Shown piece by piece: positions 54,336 through 64,000 of a stretch of 64,000 nt of DNA; the first letter of the stretch is position 1, and every line of letters starts with the position of its first letter. The stretch is taken from assembly GCF_963678635.1 (NCBI RefSeq), contig NC_087070.1, positions 496,001-560,000 on the forward strand, written 5' to 3'. This DNA is from Symsagittifera roscoffensis. Its lineage: Eukaryota; Xenacoelomorpha; Acoela; Convolutidae. The translations under genes were made by a program, and so were the position numbers. The notes below the pieces were generated by a model. That model saw only the letters and a list, made by a program, of their open reading frames with translations. It had not been told where the DNA came from and searched no databases.

Positions 54336-56860
54336 CAGAAAAAAATATTTAAAAAAATTTTAAAAAAAAATAAAAATAAAAAAAATTAAATCCTGAAAAA
54401 AGTTTTATTATGACTTATTGTGAAACTTAAGGGGCTGTCAAAAAAGGACAAAAACATGAAACACTGCCGTTCAAGGTTTTCTGAAAAAAAAACAATTCAT
54501 TTAAAAAAATATTGAAATGATGTAATTTTATTTCTATTGTTTTCAAATTTCCCCCAATATGAAAAGCAATTATTAAACTCGAAAGTCGGAACAATCGGAG
54601 AAAGCTTTAGTTTTCCTCATTTCTATGAAAATGACATGATGTTTGTGCTCGGGCAGTTTTTTTTCTCTCCAGACCAATTTTGACATATTAAGTAGCCATT
54701 TTTGAACAAAATTTGGCGCATCATGTAAAAGTCAGTCGTTTCGAGCTCAAATTTTTGAAATTTTTGTATCTCTGATAGTTTTTTTGAAAAGTAAAGGTTT
54801 GAGAAGTGCCAAATTTGCGAAATTAGGACTAGTAACGAGCAATATGATTCGTGCTATTAGTGCATAAGCAGCGACTTAACCTGGCTCAGAAATAGTTTTT
54901 ACCGAGGCAAAAATATTTGGTGTAATAAATACGTTACTAGACGCTCAGAACGTCTTTTTATACTTGCTACAGTGTGGATGCAGCAATCAAAAAAACAATA
55001 TCAATTTTTTTAATGGTTTTTTGAAAACTTTATGAACTTTTTCCAGTTATTGTTTTTAATTTTTGAATTTGGTGTCAATCCTTGTGAAGCCATAAATGCA
55101 TATAAGTGTTTTAAAATGAGTCGCATATAGGAAAATAACTTCTCTTATTAGGGAGACGTCATGAAGGCTCCGATTCTCTTTCAACCTCTACGGAGTTTTG
55201 TTCGATTTTCAAAAAAGCTACCAAATTTTCCAAAAAAAAAATATTTTTATTTTTTGATCAATTTTTAAAAACCGTCCCCCACATGCTTTTTGACTTACAA
55301 AGTGATACATTTAGCACATAGTTTTGTATTTGTTAGAATAACTAGCATGCCTCAACTCATTTGGGCCTAATTAAATTGCTGCTCACACGTTGATAGCACG
55401 CAGCATGTTGCACAATGGTTGCCCTAAGTTGGTCGAGTTGGTTTTATCCAAACTTCAAAATTCCGAGCAAAAGAAACTCATGTAAATTATTCGTGCCAAA
55501 TTTGATTTAAAACATAAATACTTTGATCTATGATCTATGTTATTCCCGTCAAAAAGGTTTAATTAAAAAGTCGAAATTGTCTGGAAAAAAAACACCCCGA
55601 GCACATATTTCTTCACTTTATTCGAAATGAAGTTATAGGTTGCTTCATTTTCCCCACTTTCGATGGAAGTAACGGTTTATTTGCGGGTAGTTTTTTTCTC
55701 CAGACCAATTTCGGATTTTAACTACTCATTTTTGAACGGAGTTAGTCATTCCATGAAAAAATCATTGATGTTTCGAGCTCAAGCTTTTGAGTTTTTTCAT
55801 CTATGATTATTTTGATATTGGTACTATTACAACGTTACGAGACGCTAAAACGCTTTTTTTGTATTTGTTATAGTGTGGAGGCAGCTTTCAAGAAAAATCC
55901 ATAAAATTCTATAAATTTACAATTTATGTTCAAAAACTAATTGAGACTTTGAAGGGCAGTTGGAACATTCAAGGCTTCGCCTTGATATGAGCAGTTTTGT
56001 TCCATCTTGAAACACTTTTGACTATTAATCTTTCACCGTGTCTTTCACCGCTAACATTTTCAGTATCAGGGATAAAATCTAAAATGAACCTAAAAAACGA
56101 TCCATGAGTTATTCATAAAAGACTTTTTTCAGACCCGCATATATTTCTGAAATCAATCACAGTTGAACTTTTTTTTCAATTTGAAATCATGAAATTGATA
56201 ACTTCAATGAAATCCTGAAAATGTTTGTTAAAAACTTTTATTTTCATTGCCAAGGCCGGAAAAGCACAAGGAAAAATAAGCAAAAGTGTGAGACAAACTT
56301 TTAAAATAGATTTGTATTAAAATAGACTTGTATTATTTCTGCTAAAATGCTAGGTTATGTGCTGTGTTAATATGTAATTGAAAATTCAAACTACAAAAAA
56401 ACTTTATCCAAGGAAGAAACACTGAAAATTTTGATTGCGTCTTCAAGTCTATATTTTGTAATCAAGTCTTCTTAGTAGAATGAAGATTTTGATGAGTTAT
56501 TTATAACTCCACATTGTCTTATGTTTATTTTTTACCTCATTTTGTGAAAAACCGGATTTGCTTTCATTGCGGTAATCCAAAACAGGATCCTTCAAGTTCT
56601 AGTGAAAACCAGAAAGCCTACTAATAATGAATGTGAGCAGAATTTTCTTTTGAGTTTAATAAAATCGAAAAATTAAAAACTTAGGAAAAATTTGAAGTTG
56701 GTGGATACACCTTTGAAAAAAGCAGTGAATTTTGAAAACCGGCAAGTTCTGCGTTTTTATCTATCGAGCAAAGTAAAAATTGGCTAGTATCTTGATAAAT
56801 AAAAAACTTCCTTCCGAGCAAAGCATAGGCGCCTCATATCTAGTTGTCCCTCAATTTTTT
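54336..56860. repeat. AT-rich spacer with two decayed family B copies
   Basis: At 54600-54980 and 55610-55995 the landmarks TTTGTGCTCGGGCAG, CTCCAGACCAATTT, TAGTGCATAAGCAGCG and, in the second, GGGCAGTTGGAACATTCAAGGCTTCGCCTTGATATGAGCAG are visible. From 56000 to 56860 I see nothing recognisable. Confidence 0.5.
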
Positions 56861-56861
56861 A

Positions 56862-57091
56862 ATGATTGAAAAGTTTGAATGTGAGACTAATATACGTGTA
56901 GTGTAGCCTAGTAAGACTGTAAGCCGCCATTTTTTTTTATAATCAGACTTTTGGACCAAAATTGAACAAGTTTTACTCCGCAAGTGGGCGAAGAAATAGA
57001 GAGCCACGCCGTGGGCACTATTGAGCGAAATGAAGTTTGAAACACAACCCGGGATGACATTGTCAAACGGTGGACCGTTCCATGCGTCGAG
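56862..57091 (-). CDS. Candidate 3' exon on the minus strand
   Basis: Begins at a TTTATAG acceptor (exon start 57091). Two minus frames are open: STHGTVHRLTMSS..., which fits the phase of the exon upstream (57462-57308), and LDAWNGPPFDNVIPGCVSNF with GVALYFFAHLRSKTCSILV, which looks more protein-like but would need a different upstream phase. Which frame is used, or whether this is an exon, is undecided. Confidence 0.25.
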
Positions 57092-57307
57092 CTATAAACG
57101 TTTGAGTTTACAGGCACTTGTTCAAAGTTCCTAGAATGGTTTCTTCGGGCTTATTTGAAAAGAACGCGTTTGCTATTTTATCATAATTTGCTGAGTGACT
57201 GACTAGTCATCCTATACTGTCTCTTGGTTCTCGTGTGTCTTAGTAAATTAGTTCCTGTGCAGTTTGGTCAATTTGGTGGAATTCAGGACCGGGAACTATC
57301 CATGTAC

Positions 57308-58600
57308 CTGAATAGCCTCTTTCTCGGAGGAGCGGGACCCTTATAGTATCCAAACATGATGATTTGGACTCCAAAAGCGAACAAATCAAGCATGTCTACA
57401 ATATCGCCTACAGTCAGTGTCGACATCGGTCGCGTTCTGTAGTTGTGTAGCATTGCTTGTACCTGCAGGTCAAAGGTCAACCAGACAAGTTGGCATTATT
57501 TTTTTTTGCTCTTGATTATTTTCCCTTTCACCACAATACAAATTTTCTATTTTCATTATAAATTTTCATTTTTTTTACTCGTACTTTTGCTTTATTTGCT
57601 AAATTTGGACCTTTTGATTATGAATTATTAAGAAAAATTGTGATCAGAAGAGTTACATAACAATTTTTTCAGCATGCAAAATTTCATATAGCACTGCAAA
57701 AATGTGGCTTTCTCGATTTTGTTCGACTTTCGATATCACATTTTCGATATCACATGTCCCGTTTCATTAGACGTGGCAGTAGCCAGGGGCGGATTTAGGG
57801 GGGGGGGGGACGCCCCCTCCCCCCTCAGGGACTCGACCCCCTGCCGACCCAAAGGGTCCCCCTTTGTACTATTTTGAGATATCCATTTTTGGTGACGGAC
57901 CTTAAAATTTTTCTAAAGGCCCTTTGGCGCCAAATATAATGATTTTGAGGGGGGAGCGCGCGCCGTTAAAACGCGATTTTTTGGTAAAATTTTTCCAAGA
58001 AGTGCCTAAACACGCCTTTTTTTGGCCCGTTTTTTCAAAATTTTGGCTGCGGCGCTGAAATTTTGGCCAAACAGGGTCTTTGTAGTGCTTTAAGAGAGCT
58101 CAGAAAATCAATTTGGTCGACCTAAAAAAAAAGTTAGACAAATTTTTTTTTAATTTTTGAAATTCCCCCCCCCCCTCGAGAAAATCCTAGATCCGCCCCT
58201 AACAGTAGCATAAAAATGAAGTTTGTTTGAGGAGTGAGAAGTTGATGGAAAGAGCATTTTGAGTCTCATAAACTTTACCTATTTTTGGCTTTGTCCTACA
58301 TCCGACGTGAAAATCCACATCGGATGTTACCGAGAACCCTGAAAACTAACCCATAAACCCTTTTGCCCTTTAAGCTATCGATATACTGTTTTTATCTGGT
58401 TGAGACAGTCATGGGCAAACGTTATAAATGTTCTTGAAGAACCATCGGATAAACTGGAGAAAATGGCAGTCTAATTTAAGCATCTCCGTGTAAAAGCGTG
58501 ACACTCCCATGAACTGACTGGTCGTATTAATTTGATTCACGAAGTTCATCTGATCTTCCGTCATTTCATTGAAATCGACAACACCTCGGAAGGTGTCAAA
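57308..58600 (-). CDS. Two exons of a host gene, possibly APC4-like
   Basis: Exon 58600-58421 follows a TTGTTTTAG acceptor and reads FDTFRGVVDFNEMTEDQM, INTTSQFMGVSRFYTEML and CHFLQFIRWFFKNIYN. Exon 57462-57308 follows ACCTGCAG and reads VQAMLHNYRTRPMSTLTVGD and IVDMLDLFAFG, ending at CAG|GTACAT. Both joins are phase 0. The FLQFIRWFFKNI segment followed by a T-x-x-DIVDxLDxF segment is reminiscent of the helical domain of anaphase-promoting complex subunit 4, but this is a weak visual match. If the first donor (GTTTGC) is not used, the frame stops at 58409. The hAT-like MITE (57784-58201) lies in the intron between them. Confidence 0.35.
57784..58201. mobile_element. hAT-like MITE, second copy, with target duplication
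   Basis: Starts CAGGGGCGGATTTAGG and ends CCTAGATCCGCCCCTA, the inverted terminus with one change. Flanks GCAGTAGC (57776-57783) and ACAGTAGC (58202-58209) match 7 of 8, as expected for hAT. The interior shares GGACTCGACCCCCTGCCGACCCAAAGGGTCCCCCT-type sequence with the copy at 22197-22609. It has no transposase, so it is a non-autonomous element. Confidence 0.8.
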
Positions 58601-58854
58601 CTAAAACAAAATTGAGAGAAATCAACGCATGTATTTTTTAACTAAATGTTTATTTTTCATTTTTAAGACTGTTTGATAGGTTGTTGTGGTTTTCGTGTCC
58701 AAAGCTAGCGGGATTTATTGCTCAAGATCATAATATTGTCCAATTATTTCCGCAATTAAAAAATTTTGTTTATCCACAAGGAAAAGACCAGCATACACGA
58801 GCTTTTTAGCTTTTTACAGAGAGCCACCGCTCTGCACCTACTTAAAAAACTTGA

Positions 58855-59100
58855 ATGTCATTACGAGGCCAAAATGTGCATTCTGTGCATTGTAAGCGGA
58901 TTCCGTAACAGGCCAAAATCAGATTTGTCGCGGAATCCGCAACATTGCTACTTTTCTTTGATCTTCTTTGCTGTTTTGGATTCCACAAACAAATACCTAA
59001 AAGACTGTAGCGCTCAAAATAGCTCCAAAAATAGGCGAATTTGCGGAATCCGTAGCCGTATTTGTGGAATCCAGAACAGTTTGTGGAATCCACAAACAAA
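58855..59100. repeat. Dispersed repeat family C, copy 3
   Basis: CATTACGAGGCCAAAATGTGCA followed by GCGGATTCCG, GTCGCGGAATCCGC, TTGCGGAATCCG and TGTGGAATCCA motifs on both strands. The 119-codon plus frame at 58766-59125 is a product of the repeat. Confidence 0.6.
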
Positions 59101-60940
59101 CAATAAGACATGTGTACATCAATAAGACATGTGTATTCAGCGATTAGTTTCCAAATTTTGAATAATTTGATCATCCTAACTTCCGTTTAATTTTTTTGAG
59201 CATTGAAAATAACTCAAGATTTCAATTGTTTAACCAATTTTGCTAACTGTTTTATAGTAAAATCTGGAAATTTATCGCAGTATTTCAAAACTAGGCTAGC
59301 ATAATCATCGGATATTCGACGATCTCGCATTTTGAATTTGGCCTGACAAAAAATTCAAGGTTGTTCGGCTTCAGATTTTGCATGCTAAAAAGCGTCGAAA
59401 AGCACTGATTGCTCATTTTAACTCTGTCTGTCCGAACTTTTTGCTACTAATTATAGCGCAGTGTTCCGTAAGCATTCTAAAAAAAAATTCTAATCAGTGT
59501 CTTTTCTTGTGCTTCGTGTGATGATCGAACTATATGATCGCGTAGAACTTTAGTGAGCTAGACAAAATAACTACACACTTTTTTAGCCTAATTTAATAAT
59601 TTTTGTATAGAACAAACGTTACTCGATCGCTTTACTCGCTCAAGATTTGACAAAAAATTGTAAGCCAGTTTGAAATTTTTTTATTCTTCGAATCACGACT
59701 GAAAAAGCTTTAATACGATGTATCGCTCTACCCGTTCCAATGATTTTTTGTGGCACCTAATTTTGGGTGGAAAAAAAAAGAAAAAAGAAAAAAAACTTGA
59801 AACACGCTCGAATACAAAGTTCCTCCTTTATTTTCAATCGCCGGAACAAAAAGTCAAATCTAAGTCTGAAACAGAATACAAAGTGTGACTTTGCACTTAT
59901 CATTTAAAATAGGTTAAATAGTGTTGTTTTTAAGCAAACATTTTTTAAATTGGGTTGATTTTATGGAGATTTTATTTTAAAAAATTGCTTGATATTGTTC
60001 GGGGGTAATTCTGTGTCCAGCAGTTTTCGCTTTATTAGATGAATCGGGGAATACCTCCAGTACACTTGGCTATCGGTTCACTAGGTTGTATACGTATTGC
60101 TATGTAAGATTGTATACGTATTGCTATGTATTATTAGGAGCACAACAGTAAGAGTTGAAGGTCTTTTCCTTGTAGATAGATTGTCTGAAGACAATTTATG
60201 TAACAAAATGGCGGCGAGGATTATTACGTTTCAATTTTTCTCAAAATTCAAAACTTGCTCAAAAAAAGGGAAAAAGCTTGAGGAAGGTTAAAACATATGG
60301 AGGAACAATTTTTTGCAAAATATTTTGCAAAACACAAGGTTGTCATGAAAAAAAACTGTATTGTTCCCATCTGATTTGAGTAAGGTCTCAACATCATTTT
60401 AAGAAATGTGAAATCAGACGAGTCAACAGTCCCATTCAAATAAACAGAATAAAACTATGCGTCAAAATCAGTAGCGTCTGCTATGATTTTTCAACGTTAT
60501 GCTTTTTTTTGCTGAAATGAGCAACGTTTGAATAAAGAAAACTTTTTAAAAAGTTGAAAAATATAATACAATTTTTGACATACATATCCGAAAAACTTCT
60601 GGGTTGACACGGTGTATACTTTCTACACAAAATGGTTTCATATTACTAGGGGCATAGCCTTAACTTTTCTAAGTAAGTATCAGCAGCATTTAGAGAGACA
60701 ATCAGTTAGATGTGGAGTCGATCATGGTGCGTCATAATCAGTTCAACAGGGTTTGTTTGCTGAGAAAAAAATCTTGATCCAATCTTGGTTAGTGATGATT
60801 AGTGTTATCTGGTTTCAAAATCTAAATTTATTGCGAAATTAAAACAGACAAAATCAATTCTCAGAACAGCAATACATTTATAACGGGGCGCCACGACTAA
60901 GGAAACTGAAAATTTCGAAAAAAAAGTTCAACTGAAAACT
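59101..60940. other. AT-rich spacer
   Basis: The part at 59690-59850 resembles 38935-39140. A 24-bp direct repeat, GTATACGTATTGCTATGTA, is seen twice at about 60089-60132. No supported gene. Confidence 0.4.
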
Positions 60941-61147
60941 ATGTATTTGCAAGATGGCCCAGTCGACCAAAACAAGGAGCTTTTTGATGAATTTGCTACA
61001 CTTTTAGGTAAGTATTTTGATCTTCTTAAGCCTGATGTTCTTGAGGTTTGCAAAAATACTTTTAAAAATGCACCCGAGAAGACTCCAGAGAACAAAATAT
61101 TTGTTGAGTTTAATGAGTTAAGTCTATTGTGGGCTTTTTTCAATTAA
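60941..61147 (+). CDS. Hypothetical 68-codon plus-strand frame at the retroelement edge
   Basis: ATG at 60941, then MYLQDGPVDQNKELFDEF, LLGKYFDLLKPDVLEVCKN and EKTPENKIFVEFNELSLL. Composition is that of a real soluble protein, unlike the AT-driven frames around it. It runs tail-to-tail into the RNase H frame of the minus-strand element (overlap 61124-61147). It may be a host exon, an accessory ORF or part of another element; no splice site or motif decides it. Confidence 0.3.
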   Translation: MYLQDGPVDQNKELFDEFATLLGKYFDLLKPDVLEVCKNTFKNAPEKTPENKIFVEFNELSLLWAFFN

Positions 61148-61978
61148 TGGAAAAAGGTCTTTTTTATGCGGTTGTTGTTTTATTTTCTTTTGTTGAGTAT
61201 TATTTTTTATCCATTGTGAGTATGGAATTGGTATAAAGGTAGATGTACCTAATAAATCAACTTCATAGTGATTATTTTGGCAATCTAGGTAGAGTGGAAA
61301 ATGTTGTAGATTTTTTATTTGTGATTGATCAATGTCAGTTTTTACTGCGTATTTGCATTCTAATCGGGGTGATGTTTCAACTTTCGCGAGATAGAATTTG
61401 ATATTTTTTGGTATTTCAACTGTAGTTTTTCGTGTAAGTAGTTCAGGTGGCGTATTTCTACTTAGTGTATCTGGTAATGCAAGGTTTTTTCCTGCTGTCC
61501 ATACTATATGTAAGTTTGGGAATTTCATTGAAACTAATTGAAATCTATAAACTCTATGATTTGGATTTGAATTTTGTGTGAAAAGAAATATAATTGGTTT
61601 ATGATCTGTGAAGAGAACTGTTGGGTGTTTTGATCCAAGTATCAGAAATTCGTATTCTGTAAGTGTGTAAATTATAGCTGTACATTCTCTCATTAGAGTA
61701 GAGAGTCGTAGCTCAGCTTGTGTGAATAATCGTGAATTTGCTGATATAAGATTCATTTTATTTGTTCCACTATGTGATTGTAGTAATGCTGCGCCGATGC
61801 CAAAATTTGAAGCATCGCACATTGCATAGAATGGTTGGTTTGGATCGGGAATTTTGTTTGAAATATGTTCTGTTAAAAGTTTTTTAATTTCTTCAAATCG
61901 AGTTTGTTGTTCAGTGGTCCATTCAAAATTATTTTGTTGTCTGAGGATGTTATAGAAAGGTCTTAAGTATAATTGCAT
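61124..61978 (-). CDS. RT end and RNase H of the second gypsy element
   Basis: The 284-codon frame opens with the RT thumb (LYLRPFYNILRQQNNFEWT), then RNase H: MCDASNFGIGAALLQ, ELRLSTLMRECTAIIYTL, LFTDHKPIIFLF and LALPDTLSRN, with all four acidic positions visible. About 90 residues of linker follow, to a stop created at the truncation point. Dependent on other element proteins, so inactive alone. Confidence 0.85.
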   Translation of the reverse strand: MQLYLRPFYNILRQQNNFEWTTEQQTRFEEIKKLLTEHISNKIPDPNQPFYAMCDASNFGIGAALLQSHSGTNKMNLISANSRLFTQAELRLSTLMRECTAIIYTLTEYEFLILGSKHPTVLFTDHKPIIFLFTQNSNPNHRVYRFQLVSMKFPNLHIVWTAGKNLALPDTLSRNTPPELLTRKTTVEIPKNIKFYLAKVETSPRLECKYAVKTDIDQSQIKNLQHFPLYLDCQNNHYEVDLLGTSTFIPIPYSQWIKNNTQQKKIKQQPHKKDLFPLIEKSPQ

Positions 61979-62753
61979 TTTTTAAACATATTTACTTAAG
62001 AAATTCAACATTCCAAGGTTTTCTTGGATTTTCTTTTCATTTGTAGGTGGTTGAAGTTTTTGAATTGCATCAAGGCGTGATTTTAATGGAGTGATAGTAT
62101 TTTGTTCAATATTATGTCCTAAAAATTTAACGCGTGTTAAAATGTGATTTATCTGGGGCTGCTTTCAGATTTTCGTTCTGAAGAGTTTTATGATATTGTT
62201 CCAAAACTGTAAACATTTCGTCTTTAGTTTGTGATTGCATGAAAACATCATCTAAATATGTGATTCCATTTTTCTTGAGTATTAGTGGTCTGAAAATTTT
62301 ACTCATGAAAGCTGAAAAAGCTGCTGGTCCTATGGATATTCCATAGAATAATCAATTAAATTCGTATTGTTGGTTTCCAATAACAAATTGAGTTAATCGT
62401 CGTGATTGTTCATCTAGTGGCATTTGATTGTAAGCACTATTCATATCTGCGGTTGTGAAGTACTTACCATTTATCTTTGTTAAGATAACTTGTATTGGTT
62501 CAATGGGCCGATTACATTTTGATTTGTCAATTAGTGAATTGAGATATCTAGCATCTAAAACTATTTTTAGTGATTCAACTTTTGCTAGAATGATAACAGG
62601 GTTGATGAAGGTATTACCTTTTGGTTGTTCTTCTTTTTTTTACTGATGATATAATTTCGTATTGTTCTAAAATATCAAGTAATCTATTTACATTGTCGTG
62701 TAAGTGATACGGTACTTTACTTGCTCTTTGTTTTTTGAAAACTGCGTCAGGTT
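61979..62753 (-). pseudogene. Reverse transcriptase of the second gypsy element
   Basis: Translated by hand on the minus strand: PLKPDAVFKKQR, INPVIILAK, LKIVLDARYLNS, YFTTADMNSAYNQMPLD, FYGISIGPAAF and GITYLDDVFMQS. The catalytic YLDD box lies near 62246-62257. It is broken by a frameshift in the A-run near 62635, a TGA/TAA-type stop just before the FYGI motif (near 62352) and an indel near 62135-62150. Confidence 0.8.
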
Positions 62754-63275
62754 TTAATGGAAGGTGTAGTGATAACTAATTTTTCCAAAGTCAAACTTTG
62801 ATGTTGCGTAGACTGTTGAATATTTTATCAGTTGTTTAGCTAATTTGTCATATTCATTTTGCGTTATTTGTGAATGTTGAAAATTAAACATTGTTAAAAA
62901 CTTTTGTTGTTCTTTTGTATAATTTGTTATATTAAATGTTGGTTTAAAATAGGGTGTTTTTGTGAAGTAATCTGAATTTCTTTTTTCATTACTTAATATA
63001 TTAGTTATGGATAACTCTTCGTCAAGAATTGTCGATTGGCAAATATCTAATAGTTGTAATATATTATTTACTCGATATGCTACTTCATTTATAGGTGAAG
63101 TTGTAGCATTTGTTTCACAATATCCTAAGAGTCCCAAGGGTAAAGTTATTTGATATGGTGTGTTATTATACACGTGTAGTGAAATAATATCGGAATTTGT
63201 GTTTTTCAAGTATTTTATGGATGAGATTGTAATTTTGAAAAATTTGTGAATGGGCTTAAATTCGAAATCTGACAT
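62754..63275 (-). CDS. Protease-RT linker domain of the second gypsy element
   Basis: The 173-codon frame includes DIISLHVYNNTPYQITLPLG and YTKEQQKFLTMFNFQHSQIT, then YDKLAKQLIKYSTVYA just before RT. By position this is the segment between protease and RT (a beta-rich part, then the RT lead-in). It ends at a stop in HYTFH just before PLKPD, so one indel or substitution separates it from RT. Confidence 0.6.
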   Translation of the reverse strand: MSDFEFKPIHKFFKITISSIKYLKNTNSDIISLHVYNNTPYQITLPLGLLGYCETNATTSPINEVAYRVNNILQLLDICQSTILDEELSITNILSNEKRNSDYFTKTPYFKPTFNITNYTKEQQKFLTMFNFQHSQITQNEYDKLAKQLIKYSTVYATSKFDFGKISYHYTFH

Positions 63276-63649
63276 GAAAAGTTGTTGTTTGTTTTGACTT
63301 TTGTCATACTGATGAACTTGTTGTATTGAAAAGTAATATACGTTTCCTGATAGTGGTTTCAGATGTTTCCGTTCTTGATTATAAATGCGGTAAAATTTTG
63401 AGAAAAATGGTGGTTGTTTGTTTAATCTTTGAAAGAATGTTAAGGCTGTGTTTTTCGTTTTTGTATATTTATCTTTGATATGGGTTTTACTATTTCAGAT
63501 GTTTATTGTTGGTATACATTTAGTTATAAACGGTATGCCAATGATATTGTGCTTAAAATCAGTAAAATGAACTGTTTGTTTGAATGGCTTGTTCAAATTC
63601 TTGTTTTGTTCCATTGTTCTTGTGGGAACAAGGAATAGTTGGATTTTTC

Positions 63650-63810
63650 CATAATTTACTTATGTTGATCCCTGTGCTGTTGCTAATTTACTAGATGTTT
63701 CAAGAGGTGCTAAATTTGGATGTAGTGTTTTGATTTCATTCCATGCGGGAATGTTAATGATATTTGATTCTGCTCCTGAGTCGATTAAAAAATCAAATTC
63801 AAGATCTGGT
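63650..63810 (-). pseudogene. Retropepsin of the second gypsy element
   Basis: The minus strand at about 63765-63800 reads FLIDSGAESNIINIPAWNE, with the DSGA catalytic motif of retropepsins, followed by LAPLETSSKLATAQGS. The upstream part lies outside the window or close to the edge. A stop (TAA) interrupts the sense after GST near 63655. Confidence 0.65.
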
Positions 63811-64000
63811 GGTTGAAATTCTTTACTTCTTGGTTTCTCTAAGAGAATTGGGATTGTCCAAATTTTTTCGCTCGGTTGTTCTTTTTGTATGTTTTGATAA
63901 ATATGTTTTGCGTTTGAGCATTTTACTTTGTCTTTTTTATCAGGTTTTATTACAGTGTTAATTTCGTTTACTTCTCGTGTAGTTCGTGTATTATTATTGT

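Larger units (their letters stand above)
61124..64000 (-). mobile_element. Second Ty3/gypsy-type pol, unrelated to the array, truncated
   Basis: Reads on the minus strand from the window edge: retropepsin, an unusual linker domain, RT and RNase H. It is AT-rich, unlike the array element, and shares no sequence with it. It ends abruptly at 61124, shortly after RNase H, with no integrase and no LTR visible. Several frameshifts and stops make it non-functional. Confidence 0.85.

Noticed and set aside
58766-59125. 119-codon plus-strand frame
   Set aside because: It lies across the GCGGATTCC repeat family; the peptide is a translation of the repeat.
60890-60910. GGGGCGCCAC as an LTR primer binding site
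   Set aside because: It resembles a TGGCGCC-type site on the minus strand, but its position downstream of the truncated RNase H is wrong and no LTR end is visible beside it.

Overview
The window looks like nuclear DNA of an invertebrate animal, probably a nematode or a similar compact-intron lineage. There are no bacterial operons or ribosome binding sites. Candidate host exons are short and bounded by TTTCAG/TTTTAG acceptors and GTNNGT donors, one inferred intron is only 47 nt, and retrotransposons, a MULE and hAT-type MITEs fill much of the space. Organism assignment is inference.

Region 1 (1 to about 21,240) is a Ty3/gypsy-type LTR retrotransposon array, purine-rich and clearly less AT-rich than the rest. 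It opens inside an element (protease, then RT). From 2077 it contains three head-to-tail copies of a 6,257/6,257/6,255 bp unit: RT fragment, RNase H, acidic spacer, integrase, C-terminal extension, one noncoding LTR-type region, gag. The same internal deletion (gag joined directly to the middle of RT) closes units 1 and 2. Unit 3 instead runs on into a domain with SGNH/GDSL-hydrolase motifs. The integrase ORF ends in a domain that aligns with TARG1/OARD1-type macrodomains. An element carrying both accessory domains is the most notable content here. All copies carry inherited stops and frameshifts.

Region 2 (about 21.2-42.4 kb) is AT-rich host DNA. It holds a lone signal-peptide exon, a hAT-like MITE with an 8-bp target duplication, several dispersed repeat families (one ending in a hairpin with compensatory changes), a tandem-duplicated decayed MULE with a FLYWCH zinc finger, a tRNA pseudogene and a phase-compatible multi-exon gene model (36.1-40.7 kb) of unknown function.

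Region 3 (42.4-54.3 kb) is a decaying tandem array of minus-strand gene copies, spaced about 1.2-1.3 kb where intact. Several end in a conserved AATAAA. Chimeric, partly duplicated units carry a conserved two-exon plus-strand gene end. A 286-bp-arm palindrome made of retrotransposon pol sequence lies at a unit boundary.

Region 4 (54.3-64 kb) holds more dispersed repeats, minus-strand exons of a possible APC4-like gene, a second hAT-like MITE, and on the minus strand a second, unrelated Ty3/gypsy pol (protease, RT, RNase H) broken by frameshifts and truncated before integrase.
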